Source: Telluria aromaticivorans
Lineage (GTDB): Bacteria; Pseudomonadota; Gammaproteobacteria; Burkholderiales; Burkholderiaceae_D
NCBI RefSeq assembly: GCF_013003915.1
Contig: NZ_JABAIV010000003.1
Coordinates: forward strand, 186,001 to 250,000
DNA: 64,000 nt
Reading direction: 5' to 3'
Shown one piece after another: positions 9,180 through 16,158 of this stretch (position 1 is the first letter of the stretch; each line of letters opens with the position of its first letter). The notes under the pieces are model-generated. The model was not told the DNA's origin and made no database searches. It was given only the letters and a program-made list of their open reading frames with translations. The position numbers were made by a program, and so were the translations under genes.

Positions 9180-9926
9180 ATGACCACGCCCGCGCGCATT
9201 GCCGCGCTCTTCGTTTCCGACCTGCACCTGCAGGCGGCGCATCCGCGCACGGCCGAAGCCTTTTTCCGCTTCCTGGCCGACCGCGCGGTGCATGCCGAAC
9301 AGTTGTACCTGCTCGGCGATATCTTCGAATACTGGGCCGGCGACGACGATCTCGCCGAGCCTTTCCACCAGACTGTAATCGACGCGCTGCGCGCTGTCAG
9401 CGATGCGGGCGTGCGCGTCTATTGGCTGGCGGGGAATCGCGATTTTCTGGTTGGCCAGGGTTTTGCCGACGCCGCGGGCCTGGGCCTGCTGGCCGAACCG
9501 CATGTCATCGAGCTTGGGGGCAAGCGCATCGCGCTCGTGCACGGCGACGCCCAGTGCACCGCCGACCTCAAATACATGGCATTCCGCGCCCAGGTGCGCG
9601 ACCGCGAATGGCAGCGGCATTTCCTCGGCATGCCCCTTAGCCAGCGCAAGGCGATCATCGCCGGCCTGCGCGAAGGCAGCCGCGAGGCGCAGGCGGGGCA
9701 GTCTTACGAAATCATGGATGTGACCCCAAGCGCGGTGGATGCGCTGTTTGATGCGACCGGCGCGGACGTCATTGTTCATGGGCATACGCATAGGCCGGGG
9801 ATGCACGAGGTCGACGGCAAGGTGCGCTATGTGCTGCCGGACTGGGAGCTGGATGGGGAGCCATTGCGGGGTGGGTGGCTCGAGCTGGATGACCGGGGGC
9901 GTTTTACGCCGCGCGTAGTCGACTGA
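9180..9926 (+). CDS. lpxH: UDP-2,3-diacylglucosamine diphosphatase
   Basis: LpxH hydrolyses UDP-2,3-diacylglucosamine to lipid X and UMP at the inner membrane surface, the fourth step of lipid A synthesis. The 248-residue protein has all metallophosphoesterase signature blocks in order: DLHL, GDIFEYW, GNRDF, VHGDA and HGHTHRP. It closes the ppiA-ppiB-lpxH unit. Its stop is directly followed by a palindromic repeat element that could also end or stabilise the transcript. Confidence 0.95.
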   Translation: MTTPARIAALFVSDLHLQAAHPRTAEAFFRFLADRAVHAEQLYLLGDIFEYWAGDDDLAEPFHQTVIDALRAVSDAGVRVYWLAGNRDFLVGQGFADAAGLGLLAEPHVIELGGKRIALVHGDAQCTADLKYMAFRAQVRDREWQRHFLGMPLSQRKAIIAGLREGSREAQAGQSYEIMDVTPSAVDALFDATGADVIVHGHTHRPGMHEVDGKVRYVLPDWELDGEPLRGGWLELDDRGRFTPRVVD

Positions 9927-9928
9927 TT

Positions 9929-10041
9929 CGTAGGGTGGGCGGCTTCGCCGCCCGCGCGTTCAAATTACGGCATCGCCATACGCGGGCGCATTGGTGCGCA
10001 TACACTGGTTGAACGCGTGGGCAGAATCTGCCCACCCTACG
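9929..10041. repeat. REP/BIME-like palindromic repeat element
   Basis: The 113-bp element is bounded by a perfect 12-bp inverted repeat, CGTAGGGTGGGC and GCCCACCCTACG. Inside are a second pair, CGCGTTCAA and TTGAACGCG, and two small hairpins (GGGCGGC/GCCGCCC and TGGGCAGA/TCTGCCCA). This two-hairpin layout is that of a bacterial interspersed mosaic element, mobilised in trans if at all. It sits 3 bp past the lpxH stop. Confidence 0.7.
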
Positions 10042-10072
10042 GGGCGTGTCAATTCATGGGCCGCGACCGAGA

Positions 10073-10465
10073 TCAGCGCACTTCGTCCAGCAATTGCGGA
10101 TGCCGGCCCAGCAGCTGCAACAGCTTCACCAGCGCTACCGGCGCCTCCGCCTTCCCCGCTTCATAGCGCGCGAACTCCCCCTCCCCCTCGCCGAACATCG
10201 CATCTGCCTTGCGCTGGGTCAGCCCCAGCGCCTTGCGCATGTTGCGGATCTCGGCTGGCCCGGCTTCGTCGACCTGGCGGCGGAACTCCTTGATCAGCTC
10301 GCCATAATGCTCATGCTCGCCCATGGTGAAGATCACCTCGTCGCAGCCGGCGCAGCAGTCCGCCATGACCTCGGGGATCGTGGTGTTTTTCCCCCTGTAG
10401 CTATAGACCATCTCGCGGGTCGCATGGACCAGTGGCGACACGCCACAGTTCGGGCAATTCAACAT
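10073..10465 (-). CDS. MqsA-type antitoxin / YgiT-type zinc finger HTH protein, no toxin partner nearby
   Basis: The 130-residue protein has an N-terminal zinc finger (MLNCPNCG then CCAGCDE, two CxxC pairs) and a C-terminal Xre-type helix-turn-helix (IRNMRKALGLTQRKADAMFG). This is the domain order of MqsA, which neutralises the MqsR RNase and represses its operon. The ATG at 10465 directly starts the zinc finger and is preceded by AAGGAGAAG; the longer frame upstream has no support. No mqsR-like gene precedes it: the 200 bp upstream reach a divergent gntR gene. It could be a stand-alone regulator. Confidence 0.85.
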   Translation of the reverse strand: MLNCPNCGVSPLVHATREMVYSYRGKNTTIPEVMADCCAGCDEVIFTMGEHEHYGELIKEFRRQVDEAGPAEIRNMRKALGLTQRKADAMFGEGEGEFARYEAGKAEAPVALVKLLQLLGRHPQLLDEVR

Positions 10466-10665
10466 CGTGCTTCTCCTTGTTCCTTTGCCACGCATCCTAC
10501 CAAAGACCGCGGAAAAACCGCGCCCGCCGGGTATCCGGAAAAATCTCGCGTCTGTATGTTGACACTCACCCAACCGCTGTTATACTTCACTACAACACCA
10601 CCTCAATCAGCATCAACCGGAGGCAGCGATGCACCACAACGCGTTACGACAAAGGAGGGCTGGAC

Positions 10666-11058
10666 ATGACAGTCGGCTGGAATGACAACACCCCCATCTA
10701 CCGCCAGCTCAAGGAGCGGGTGGTGGGCATGATGCTCGATGGTTTGCTCAAGGCAGGCGACGCCCTGCCCTCGGTGCGCCAGATCGCGGCTGAATATCAA
10801 CTCAACCCGATCACCGTATCAAAGGCTTACCAGGAACTGGTCGACGAGAACTTAGTGGAAAAGCGAAGGGGAATTGGCATGTACGTCACCGAAGGAGCAA
10901 GCGAGAAACTCTTGACCACCGAACGCGAGCGCTTCGTCCGCGAGGAGTGGCCTGCCATGGTCGAACGCATCCGCCGCCTTGGCCTCGACCTCGAACAGCT
11001 GCTGCGCGCTGCCAGCCCGGCGAATGGAAACGGACTGGCGCCGGGAAGCACAGCATGA
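10666..11058 (+). CDS. GntR-family regulator (YtrA subfamily)
   Basis: A short 130-residue GntR protein with an N-terminal winged helix (PIYRQLKERVVGMMLDG, then LPSVRQIAAEYQLNPITVSKAYQEL) and only a short helical tail. This is the YtrA subtype, which lacks a large effector domain. The ATG at 10666 follows AAAGGAGG. Its stop overlaps the start of the ATP-binding gene (ATGA), so it is the first gene of its own ABC-transporter operon. YtrA-type regulators usually repress the operon they head. A degenerate repeat upstream of 10666 may be its operator, but I cannot define it. Confidence 0.92.
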   Translation: MTVGWNDNTPIYRQLKERVVGMMLDGLLKAGDALPSVRQIAAEYQLNPITVSKAYQELVDENLVEKRRGIGMYVTEGASEKLLTTERERFVREEWPAMVERIRRLGLDLEQLLRAASPANGNGLAPGSTA

Positions 11059-11927
11059 GTGCCGTTATCGAAGCACGCGGCCTGACCAAGCGCTACGGCA
11101 AGCGTACCGCCGTCGACGGCATCGATTTCGACATTCCCGCCGGCCGCATCGTCGGCCTGATCGGTCCCAACGGCTCGGGCAAGACCACCACGCTGAAAGC
11201 CGCCCTCGGCCTGATTCCCTTCGACGGCCAGCTCTCGGTGCTGGGCTTCGACCCGCGCACCCAGCGTGACGACCTGATGAAGGAAGTCTGCTTCATCGCC
11301 GACGTCGCGATCCTGCCGCGCTGGCTGCGGGTAGCAGACGCGATCGACTTCGTGGCCGGCGTGCACCCGCGCTTCGACCGCAGCAAGGCCGAGCGCTACA
11401 TCGCCAATACCAAGCTCGTCCCTGGCATGAAGGTCAAGGAGATGTCGAAGGGGATGATCGTCCAGCTGCACCTGGCGCTGGTGATGGCGATCGACGCCAG
11501 GCTGCTGGTGCTCGATGAGCCGACCCTCGGCCTGGACATCATCTACCGCAAGCAGTTCTACCAGAACCTGCTGGAAGACTACTTCGACGAAGAGAAGACC
11601 ATCGTCATCACCACCCACCAGGTCGAAGAAGTCGAGCACATTCTCACTGACCTGATGTTCATCCGCGACGGCAAGATCGTGCTGGCCGCGTCGATGGAAG
11701 AAGTCGGCGAGCGCTATACCGAAGTGATGGTCTCGGCCGACAAGCTCACCGCGGCCAATGCGCTGCAGCCGATCGACCAGCGCACGGTGTTCGGCAAGTC
11801 GGTGATGTTGTTCGACTCGGCCCGGTCGGGCGGCGTCGCACGCAGCCAGCTTGCCCTGCTGGGCGAAACCCGTAACCCCAGCGTTGCCGACCTGTTCGTC
11901 GCGACCATGAAAGGAACCTACGCATGA
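11055..11927 (+). CDS. ABC transporter ATP-binding protein (YtrB-like)
   Basis: A 290-residue ABC ATPase. Walker A GPNGSGKTT is at residues 37-45, a signature-like VKEMSKGMIVQLHL replaces the usual LSGGQ, Walker B is RLLVLDEPTLGLD, and the switch histidine is in ITTHQVEE. The altered signature is the form seen in YtrB/bacitracin-type exporters. The last 70 residues form a short extension after the nucleotide-binding domain. ATGA overlaps on both sides tie it to gntR and the permease. Substrate unknown; envelope stress, peptide antibiotics or membrane protein turnover are typical roles for GntR-ABC operons. Confidence 0.93.
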   Translation: MSAVIEARGLTKRYGKRTAVDGIDFDIPAGRIVGLIGPNGSGKTTTLKAALGLIPFDGQLSVLGFDPRTQRDDLMKEVCFIADVAILPRWLRVADAIDFVAGVHPRFDRSKAERYIANTKLVPGMKVKEMSKGMIVQLHLALVMAIDARLLVLDEPTLGLDIIYRKQFYQNLLEDYFDEEKTIVITTHQVEEVEHILTDLMFIRDGKIVLAASMEEVGERYTEVMVSADKLTAANALQPIDQRTVFGKSVMLFDSARSGGVARSQLALLGETRNPSVADLFVATMKGTYA

Positions 11928-12892
11928 AAACGATGAAATGGTTGCTCCAGCGCGAGTTCTGGGAGCACAAGGGCGCGTTCTTCTGGGCGCCGATCGCGGT
12001 GGCCGTCGCGATGGTGGTCTTCATCGGCGGCGGCTTCATGTACAGCATGGCCTTCGGTGGGAACGAAATGATCCGGATCGACGGCCAGAGCGTGGTCTCG
12101 ATCCAGGGCTTCCCGCAGGCGCTGCGCTACAAGATCGCGCACATCGCGGCTTCGAGCTACATGGGCATCGCGGCCCCGCTGTTCGTCGTGCTGCCGGTGG
12201 TGGTGTTCTTCTACTGCCTGTCTGCGCTGTATGACGACCGCCGCGACCGCAGCATCCTGTTCTGGAAGTCGCTGCCACTGTCGGACCGCGATACCGTGCT
12301 CTCGAAAGTGGTCACCGCCCTGGTAGTGGCGCCGCTGGTCACGATTGCCGTCGCCATCGCCGCTTCCCTGGTGCTGCTGGTGCTCGGCATGATCAGCGCG
12401 GCCGGCAAGGGCCTGAACCTGTTCGCACCGGTGCTGTCGGAGCCGAACCTCTACCTGAGCCCTCTCTACCTGCTGGCTTTCCTGCCGCTGTACATCCTGT
12501 GGGCGCTGCCGACCGTGGGCTGGCTGCTGATGGTGTCGAGCTGGGCGCGTTCCAAGGTCTTCCTGTGGGCGGTCGGCATTCCATTGATCACTGTGGTGCT
12601 GCTCAAGTGGTTCAACTTCCTGCTCAGCCAGGTGTCGAGCACGCTGGTCGACGTCGACTGGTTCATCGAGCAGGTGGTGGTGCGCGGCCTGGGCGGCCTG
12701 CTGCCGGGGATCTGGCTGGGCGCCGCCGACATGTCGGTCTTCGACAACGCCGAAACCGGCATCGATCCGGCCCTGCTGCTGACGCAGTCCTACCTGACCC
12801 TGGCGACGCCGGGCGTGTGGCTGGGCGTGGTAGCCGGCGTGGCGATGCTGTACGCGGCGATCCGCCTGCGCCGCTTCCGCGACGAGGGTTGA
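11924..12892 (+). CDS. ABC transporter permease
   Basis: A 322-residue integral membrane protein with about six hydrophobic segments: near residues 20-45 (FFWAPIAVAVAMVVFIGGG), 85-105 (LFVVLPVVVFFYCLSA), 130-155, 180-205, 215-235 and 290-312. It has the ABC-2 type layout, with the RSILFWKSLPLSDRDTVLSK loop that is common in such permeases. The start overlaps the ATPase stop (ATGA), and its stop TGA overlaps the next ATG. It forms the membrane part of the transporter with the preceding ATPase. Confidence 0.9.
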   Translation: MKTMKWLLQREFWEHKGAFFWAPIAVAVAMVVFIGGGFMYSMAFGGNEMIRIDGQSVVSIQGFPQALRYKIAHIAASSYMGIAAPLFVVLPVVVFFYCLSALYDDRRDRSILFWKSLPLSDRDTVLSKVVTALVVAPLVTIAVAIAASLVLLVLGMISAAGKGLNLFAPVLSEPNLYLSPLYLLAFLPLYILWALPTVGWLLMVSSWARSKVFLWAVGIPLITVVLLKWFNFLLSQVSSTLVDVDWFIEQVVVRGLGGLLPGIWLGAADMSVFDNAETGIDPALLLTQSYLTLATPGVWLGVVAGVAMLYAAIRLRRFRDEG

Positions 12893-13701
12893 TGATGCGG
12901 GCACTGAAAGCCATCGTTGCCGGCAGCCTGCTTCTCTGCGGCGCCGCCGGCGCCGCACCCGGTGCGCAGGTGAAGGAACTCGACCCGGTGCATGTAAATG
13001 CAATGCGCAACCCGGAAGTAAAGAAATACAAGGCGATCCTGGCCGGACTGGATACCTTCGACAAGTTCCACAAGCTGTCGCCTGCAGTCGAGAAGCTGGA
13101 ATTTCGTTTGAGCCCGCGTGGCAAGGATGCGATGCCGGAGCCGCTTGCAGTGCGCCTGGCAGGGGACGACGGCTTCAGGCTGCCGCTGGCCCTCGACGCC
13201 AACATGCGTTTCGTGGTGCCGCGCAGCGAGGCGGCGCTGGATGCCAAAAGCGAGCTGGAACTGAACCGGAAACGCCGTGCCTACCGCATCGAACCCGACA
13301 TCCGCACGCCGGGCCTGGGCGCCAACCAGCGCCGGCTGGGCGACCTGCGGCTGGAATGCAAGGTCATGATCGCGATCGGCAAGGAAGAGATGCCGCTCTG
13401 GGGCGTCATCCTCGTCAACGGCATCCTGTTCACGACCGACTGGTGCAGCTTCTTCGGCGATGAAAAGGATGGCGTCTACGAAGGCGTGAAAAAGGATGCG
13501 CATTTCGGCTACCGGGCCGGCCGCCCGCTCACCAGGGCGCTGCTGGTCGAGGCCAACCGCTCGGCACTCCTGAGGATCGACGGGGAAACCTTCGAAGTCC
13601 CGATCGGTAACTCGACCTGGAGCGACGACGCGATCGTCGAGCTGAGTTTCGACGAACCGCTTACTGGAACTGCTGCCGGAACGCCTCGAACTGCACCTTG
13701 A
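12892..13701 (+). CDS. Exported protein of unknown function, last gene of the gntR-ABC operon
   Basis: A 269-residue protein with a signal peptide (MMRALKAIVAGSLLLCGAAGAAPG), so periplasmic or outer-membrane facing. No domain is recognised. The mature part is soluble and alternates basic and hydrophobic residues, with single cysteines in LRLECKVMI and TTDWCSFF that could form one disulfide. The start overlaps the permease stop (TGATG), so it is part of the operon and may work with the transporter. The 3' end overlaps the convergent yceH-like gene by 41 bp. Confidence 0.8.
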   Translation: MMRALKAIVAGSLLLCGAAGAAPGAQVKELDPVHVNAMRNPEVKKYKAILAGLDTFDKFHKLSPAVEKLEFRLSPRGKDAMPEPLAVRLAGDDGFRLPLALDANMRFVVPRSEAALDAKSELELNRKRRAYRIEPDIRTPGLGANQRRLGDLRLECKVMIAIGKEEMPLWGVILVNGILFTTDWCSFFGDEKDGVYEGVKKDAHFGYRAGRPLTRALLVEANRSALLRIDGETFEVPIGNSTWSDDAIVELSFDEPLTGTAAGTPRTAP

Positions 13702-14356
13702 GGTCCTCGAGTTCGCCGCGCAAGGCGGCGACTTCCTGCTCCAGCTGGCCGACACGGCTGCCGCCACCGCCCGAGGAGCCGGCGACGGGTTCGTAGGCAT
13801 TCGCTGCGATCTCGCCGCCCAGCAGGTGGCCATAGCGCGGCTCCTTGGTGCCGGGGGCGCGTTCAAGCCGTGCTACCAGCGGCGGGTATTTATCGACCAG
13901 GAACTGCAGCGCGGTTTCCACCTCGGGCACGCTCTTGAATTCGTGCAGGCGGCCGCTGCGGGTGCGGATTTCGCCCGCGGTCTGCAGGCCGCGCAGCATC
14001 AGGATGCTGAGGACGGCCACCTTGTCCTGTTCCAGCGTCCACTTGATGCGCATGCGGTGTTCGTATTTCACGACGCGCGCGCCGGCCTGGGAAATCGCGC
14101 TGGCCAGCTTGCGCTCGATGAGGCGCTGCAGCGTGTCCTGCACGGTCTCGTCGGTCATCTGCATGATCGGATCGCGGCTCGACAACTGGTTGCAGCCGTT
14201 GACGATGGCGTTCAGCGACATTGGGTAGTTATCGGGCGTCAGCGCTTCTTTCTCGGCCAGCACCGCGAGCACGCGGATTTCAAGGGGATTGAGCACTGCG
14301 GGATCCGGCACCGCGGCGGTATCGCCGTCCTGCGCGCCAGTGGCTTCATTCGTCAT
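13661..14356 (-). CDS. YceH-family protein (DUF480/UPF0502)
   Basis: A 231-residue protein with the conserved YceH body: LNPLEIRVLAVLAEKEALTPDNYPMSLN, SSRDPIMQMTDETVQ, and LRGLQTAGEIRTRSGRLHEF. The fold is two winged helix-turn-helix domains. The biochemical role is not known; members are widespread in gammaproteobacteria and betaproteobacteria. A C-terminal coiled coil (VGQLEQEVAALRGELEDLKVQFEAFRQ) follows. It starts 8 bp after the cysE stop and may be cotranscribed with cysE. Confidence 0.92.
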   Translation of the reverse strand: MTNEATGAQDGDTAAVPDPAVLNPLEIRVLAVLAEKEALTPDNYPMSLNAIVNGCNQLSSRDPIMQMTDETVQDTLQRLIERKLASAISQAGARVVKYEHRMRIKWTLEQDKVAVLSILMLRGLQTAGEIRTRSGRLHEFKSVPEVETALQFLVDKYPPLVARLERAPGTKEPRYGHLLGGEIAANAYEPVAGSSGGGGSRVGQLEQEVAALRGELEDLKVQFEAFRQQFQ

Positions 14357-14364
14357 GCGTGTCC

Positions 14365-15102
14365 TTAATCGACCAGTCGGTTCAGTTGTTCCGAGTCGAG
14401 TTTATCACCCTCCTCCACCTTCGGACAGCACAGGCCGGCTTCGCGCATGGTGTTGGTGAGGCGCTCGATCTGCTCGTCCTGGCGTGCCACGTGGTCGATC
14501 AGCCCGCGCAGGGCTTTCGACAGCGGGTCGTCGCCGTTGGGCGTGACGCCATAGGCGGCGAACAGGTGGGCGCTGCGCGACTGGTCTTCTTTCCGGATGA
14601 TGTGGGCCGGGTTGCCGACGGCGGTGGCGCCGCCCGGCACCGGCTTGATGACCACGGCGTTGGAGCCGATCTTGGCGTATTCGCCGACGGTGAAGGCGCC
14701 CAGCACCTGGGCGCCGGCGCCGACGATGACGCCGCGCTCGAGGGTCGGGTGGCGCTTGGTGCCGGCCACCAGCGTTGTGCCGCCTAAAGTAACGCCCTGG
14801 TAGATGGTGCAGTCGTCGCCGACCACCGCGGTCTCGCCGATCACCACGCCGAAACCATGGTCGATGAACACCCGGCGGCCGATCACGGCGCCGGGGTGGA
14901 TCTCGATGCCGGTGATGACGCGCGCGACATAGGAAATGAAGCGGCCGATCCACTTCAGGTTGAGCTTCCAGCACGCGTGTGCCCAGCTGTGCATGATCAC
15001 GGCATGCAGGCCGGGGTAGCAGGTCAGGACTTCCCAGCCGTTACGGGCGGCAGGGTCGCGCTGGAGGATGTTGCGGATATCGTCGCGTAAGTTGGAAAAC
15101 AT
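14365..15102 (-). CDS. cysE: Serine O-acetyltransferase
   Basis: CysE acetylates L-serine with acetyl-CoA to give O-acetylserine for cysteine synthesis. The 245-residue protein has the helical N-terminus (MFSNLRDDIRNILQRDPAARNGWEVL) and a left-handed beta-helix of hexapeptide repeats (GAVIGRRVFIDHG, GEYAKIGSNAVV). The C-terminal tail is longer than in E. coli and has CC near residue 225 (AGLCCPKVEEGDK). The short EpsC-type N-terminus suggests a trimer rather than a dimer of trimers. The start at 15102 matches the family; no clear Shine-Dalgarno is seen. Confidence 0.93.
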   Translation of the reverse strand: MFSNLRDDIRNILQRDPAARNGWEVLTCYPGLHAVIMHSWAHACWKLNLKWIGRFISYVARVITGIEIHPGAVIGRRVFIDHGFGVVIGETAVVGDDCTIYQGVTLGGTTLVAGTKRHPTLERGVIVGAGAQVLGAFTVGEYAKIGSNAVVIKPVPGGATAVGNPAHIIRKEDQSRSAHLFAAYGVTPNGDDPLSKALRGLIDHVARQDEQIERLTNTMREAGLCCPKVEEGDKLDSEQLNRLVD

Positions 15103-15202
15103 AATAAGGATGATCGCAAACCAACTTGGATGGTAGCGTATTGTTACGAGGTTTGCTTGGGGCTGCGGGGGATGTTGATGCTGGAGGGTGCGGAACGAAA
15201 TT

Positions 15203-15235
15203 GGCGCGAACAGTGCCAGTGGCATTGTTCGCGCC
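15203..15235. repeat. Hairpin 1 of the same-apex trio
   Basis: 15-nt arms, GGCGCGAACAGTGCC and GGCATTGTTCGCGCC, enclose the loop AGT. There is one non-Watson-Crick position, which would be G-U in RNA. The apex reads GCCAGTGGC. Confidence 0.75.
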
Positions 15236-15245
15236 TTCGCCGGGA

Positions 15246-15272
15246 GTCATAGGCGCCAGTGGCGCGTATGAC
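15246..15272. repeat. Hairpin 2 of the same-apex trio
   Basis: 12-nt arms, GTCATAGGCGCC and GGCGCGTATGAC, with one mismatch around the loop AGT. The apex again reads GCCAGTGGC, while the outer arm is unrelated to hairpin 1. Confidence 0.7.
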
Positions 15273-15359
15273 GGTTCTTCGTGTGCCGGCAAGGTATTGG
15301 CGCTAGCGTTGTGCTGGCCTACCTTACACCGCTACTCTGAAGACCGTCGTCCCGGCGAA

Positions 15360-15392
15360 GGCCGATATGATGCCACTGGCATCATATCGGCC
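15360..15392. repeat. Hairpin 3 of the same-apex trio
   Basis: Perfect 15-nt arms start GGCCGATATGATGCC around the loop ACT (AGT on the other strand), so the apex is again GCCAGTGGC read on the minus strand. It begins 20 bp past the rlmB stop and may end the rnr-rlmB transcript, although no T-run follows. Confidence 0.75.
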
Positions 15393-15411
15393 AAGTTTGC
15401 GTGCGGAGGAG

Positions 15412-16155
15412 TTAAGCTTCGCGCGCGATGCGCTGGCGGCGAGCCTCATACAGGCAGACGCCCGAGGCCACCGACACGTTCAGGCTCTCGACCGAACCGA
15501 ACATCGGGATGCCGACCAGCACGTCGCAGGTTTCGCGCGTCAGGCGGCGCATGCCCTCGCCTTCCGAACCCATGACCAGCGCAGCCGGGCCGGTGAAGTC
15601 GGCTTCGTACAGGCCCTTGTCGGCGTCATCGGTGGTGCCGATGAGGAGGATGTCGCGTTCCTTCAGCTCGCGCATGGTGCGCGCCAGGTTGGTGACGGTG
15701 ATGTAGGGAACCGTCTCGGCTGCCCCGCTGGCGACCTTGGCGGCGGTGGCGTTCAGGCCAACCGCGCGGTCTTTCGGGACGATGACGGCATGCGCGCCGA
15801 CGCCATCGGCCACGCGCAGGCAGGCGCCGAGGTTGTGCGGGTCGGTGATGCCGTCGAGGATCAGCAGCAGCGGCGGGCCTTCGATGGCATCGAGCAGCTC
15901 GTCCAGGTTGCGCGCCAGCGCCAGCTGGCTGGCGAAGGCGATCACGCCCTGGTGGCGGCGGGTACCGGTGATCTTGTCGAGGCGCGCGGCATCGACCGGC
16001 ATCACGCGCACGCCGACCGATTTGGCGTTGGCGATCAGGTCGTGCATGCGGCGATCCTGGCGCGACGCGTCCACGAAGATTTCTTCCACCGACTGCGCCT
16101 CGTGGCGCAGGCGCGAAGTCACTGCGTGGAACCCGAATAACATTTTATTTTTCAT
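15412..16155 (-). CDS. rlmB: 23S rRNA (guanosine-2251-2'-O)-methyltransferase
   Basis: A SpoU-type methyltransferase that modifies G2251 in the P loop of 23S rRNA. The 247-residue protein has an N-terminal substrate-binding domain ([11 protein letters not shown]) and the trefoil-knot SPOUT domain with [32 protein letters not shown] and [23 protein letters not shown]. These are the three family motifs, including the catalytic NxGxxxR and the S-adenosylmethionine-binding knot. It starts 3 bp after the rnr stop and is cotranscribed with it, as in many proteobacteria. Confidence 0.96.
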   Translation of the reverse strand: MKNKMLFGFHAVTSRLRHEAQSVEEIFVDASRQDRRMHDLIANAKSVGVRVMPVDAARLDKITGTRRHQGVIAFASQLALARNLDELLDAIEGPPLLLILDGITDPHNLGACLRVADGVGAHAVIVPKDRAVGLNATAAKVASGAAETVPYITVTNLARTMRELKERDILLIGTTDDADKGLYEADFTGPAALVMGSEGEGMRRLTRETCDVLVGIPMFGSVESLNVSVASGVCLYEARRQRIAREA

Positions 16156-16158
16156 TGC

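Larger units (their letters stand above)
15103..15411. other. Intergenic region cysE-rlmB holding three hairpins with the same apex
   Basis: No gene is seen in these 309 bp. They contain three inverted repeats, listed separately, and one half of a CCGTCGTCCCGGCGAAGG repeat just before the third. Confidence 0.7.

Noticed and set aside
14337-14345. Another GCCAGTGGC copy
   Set aside because: It lies inside the yceH-like gene and has no complementary arms, so it does not belong to the hairpin trio.
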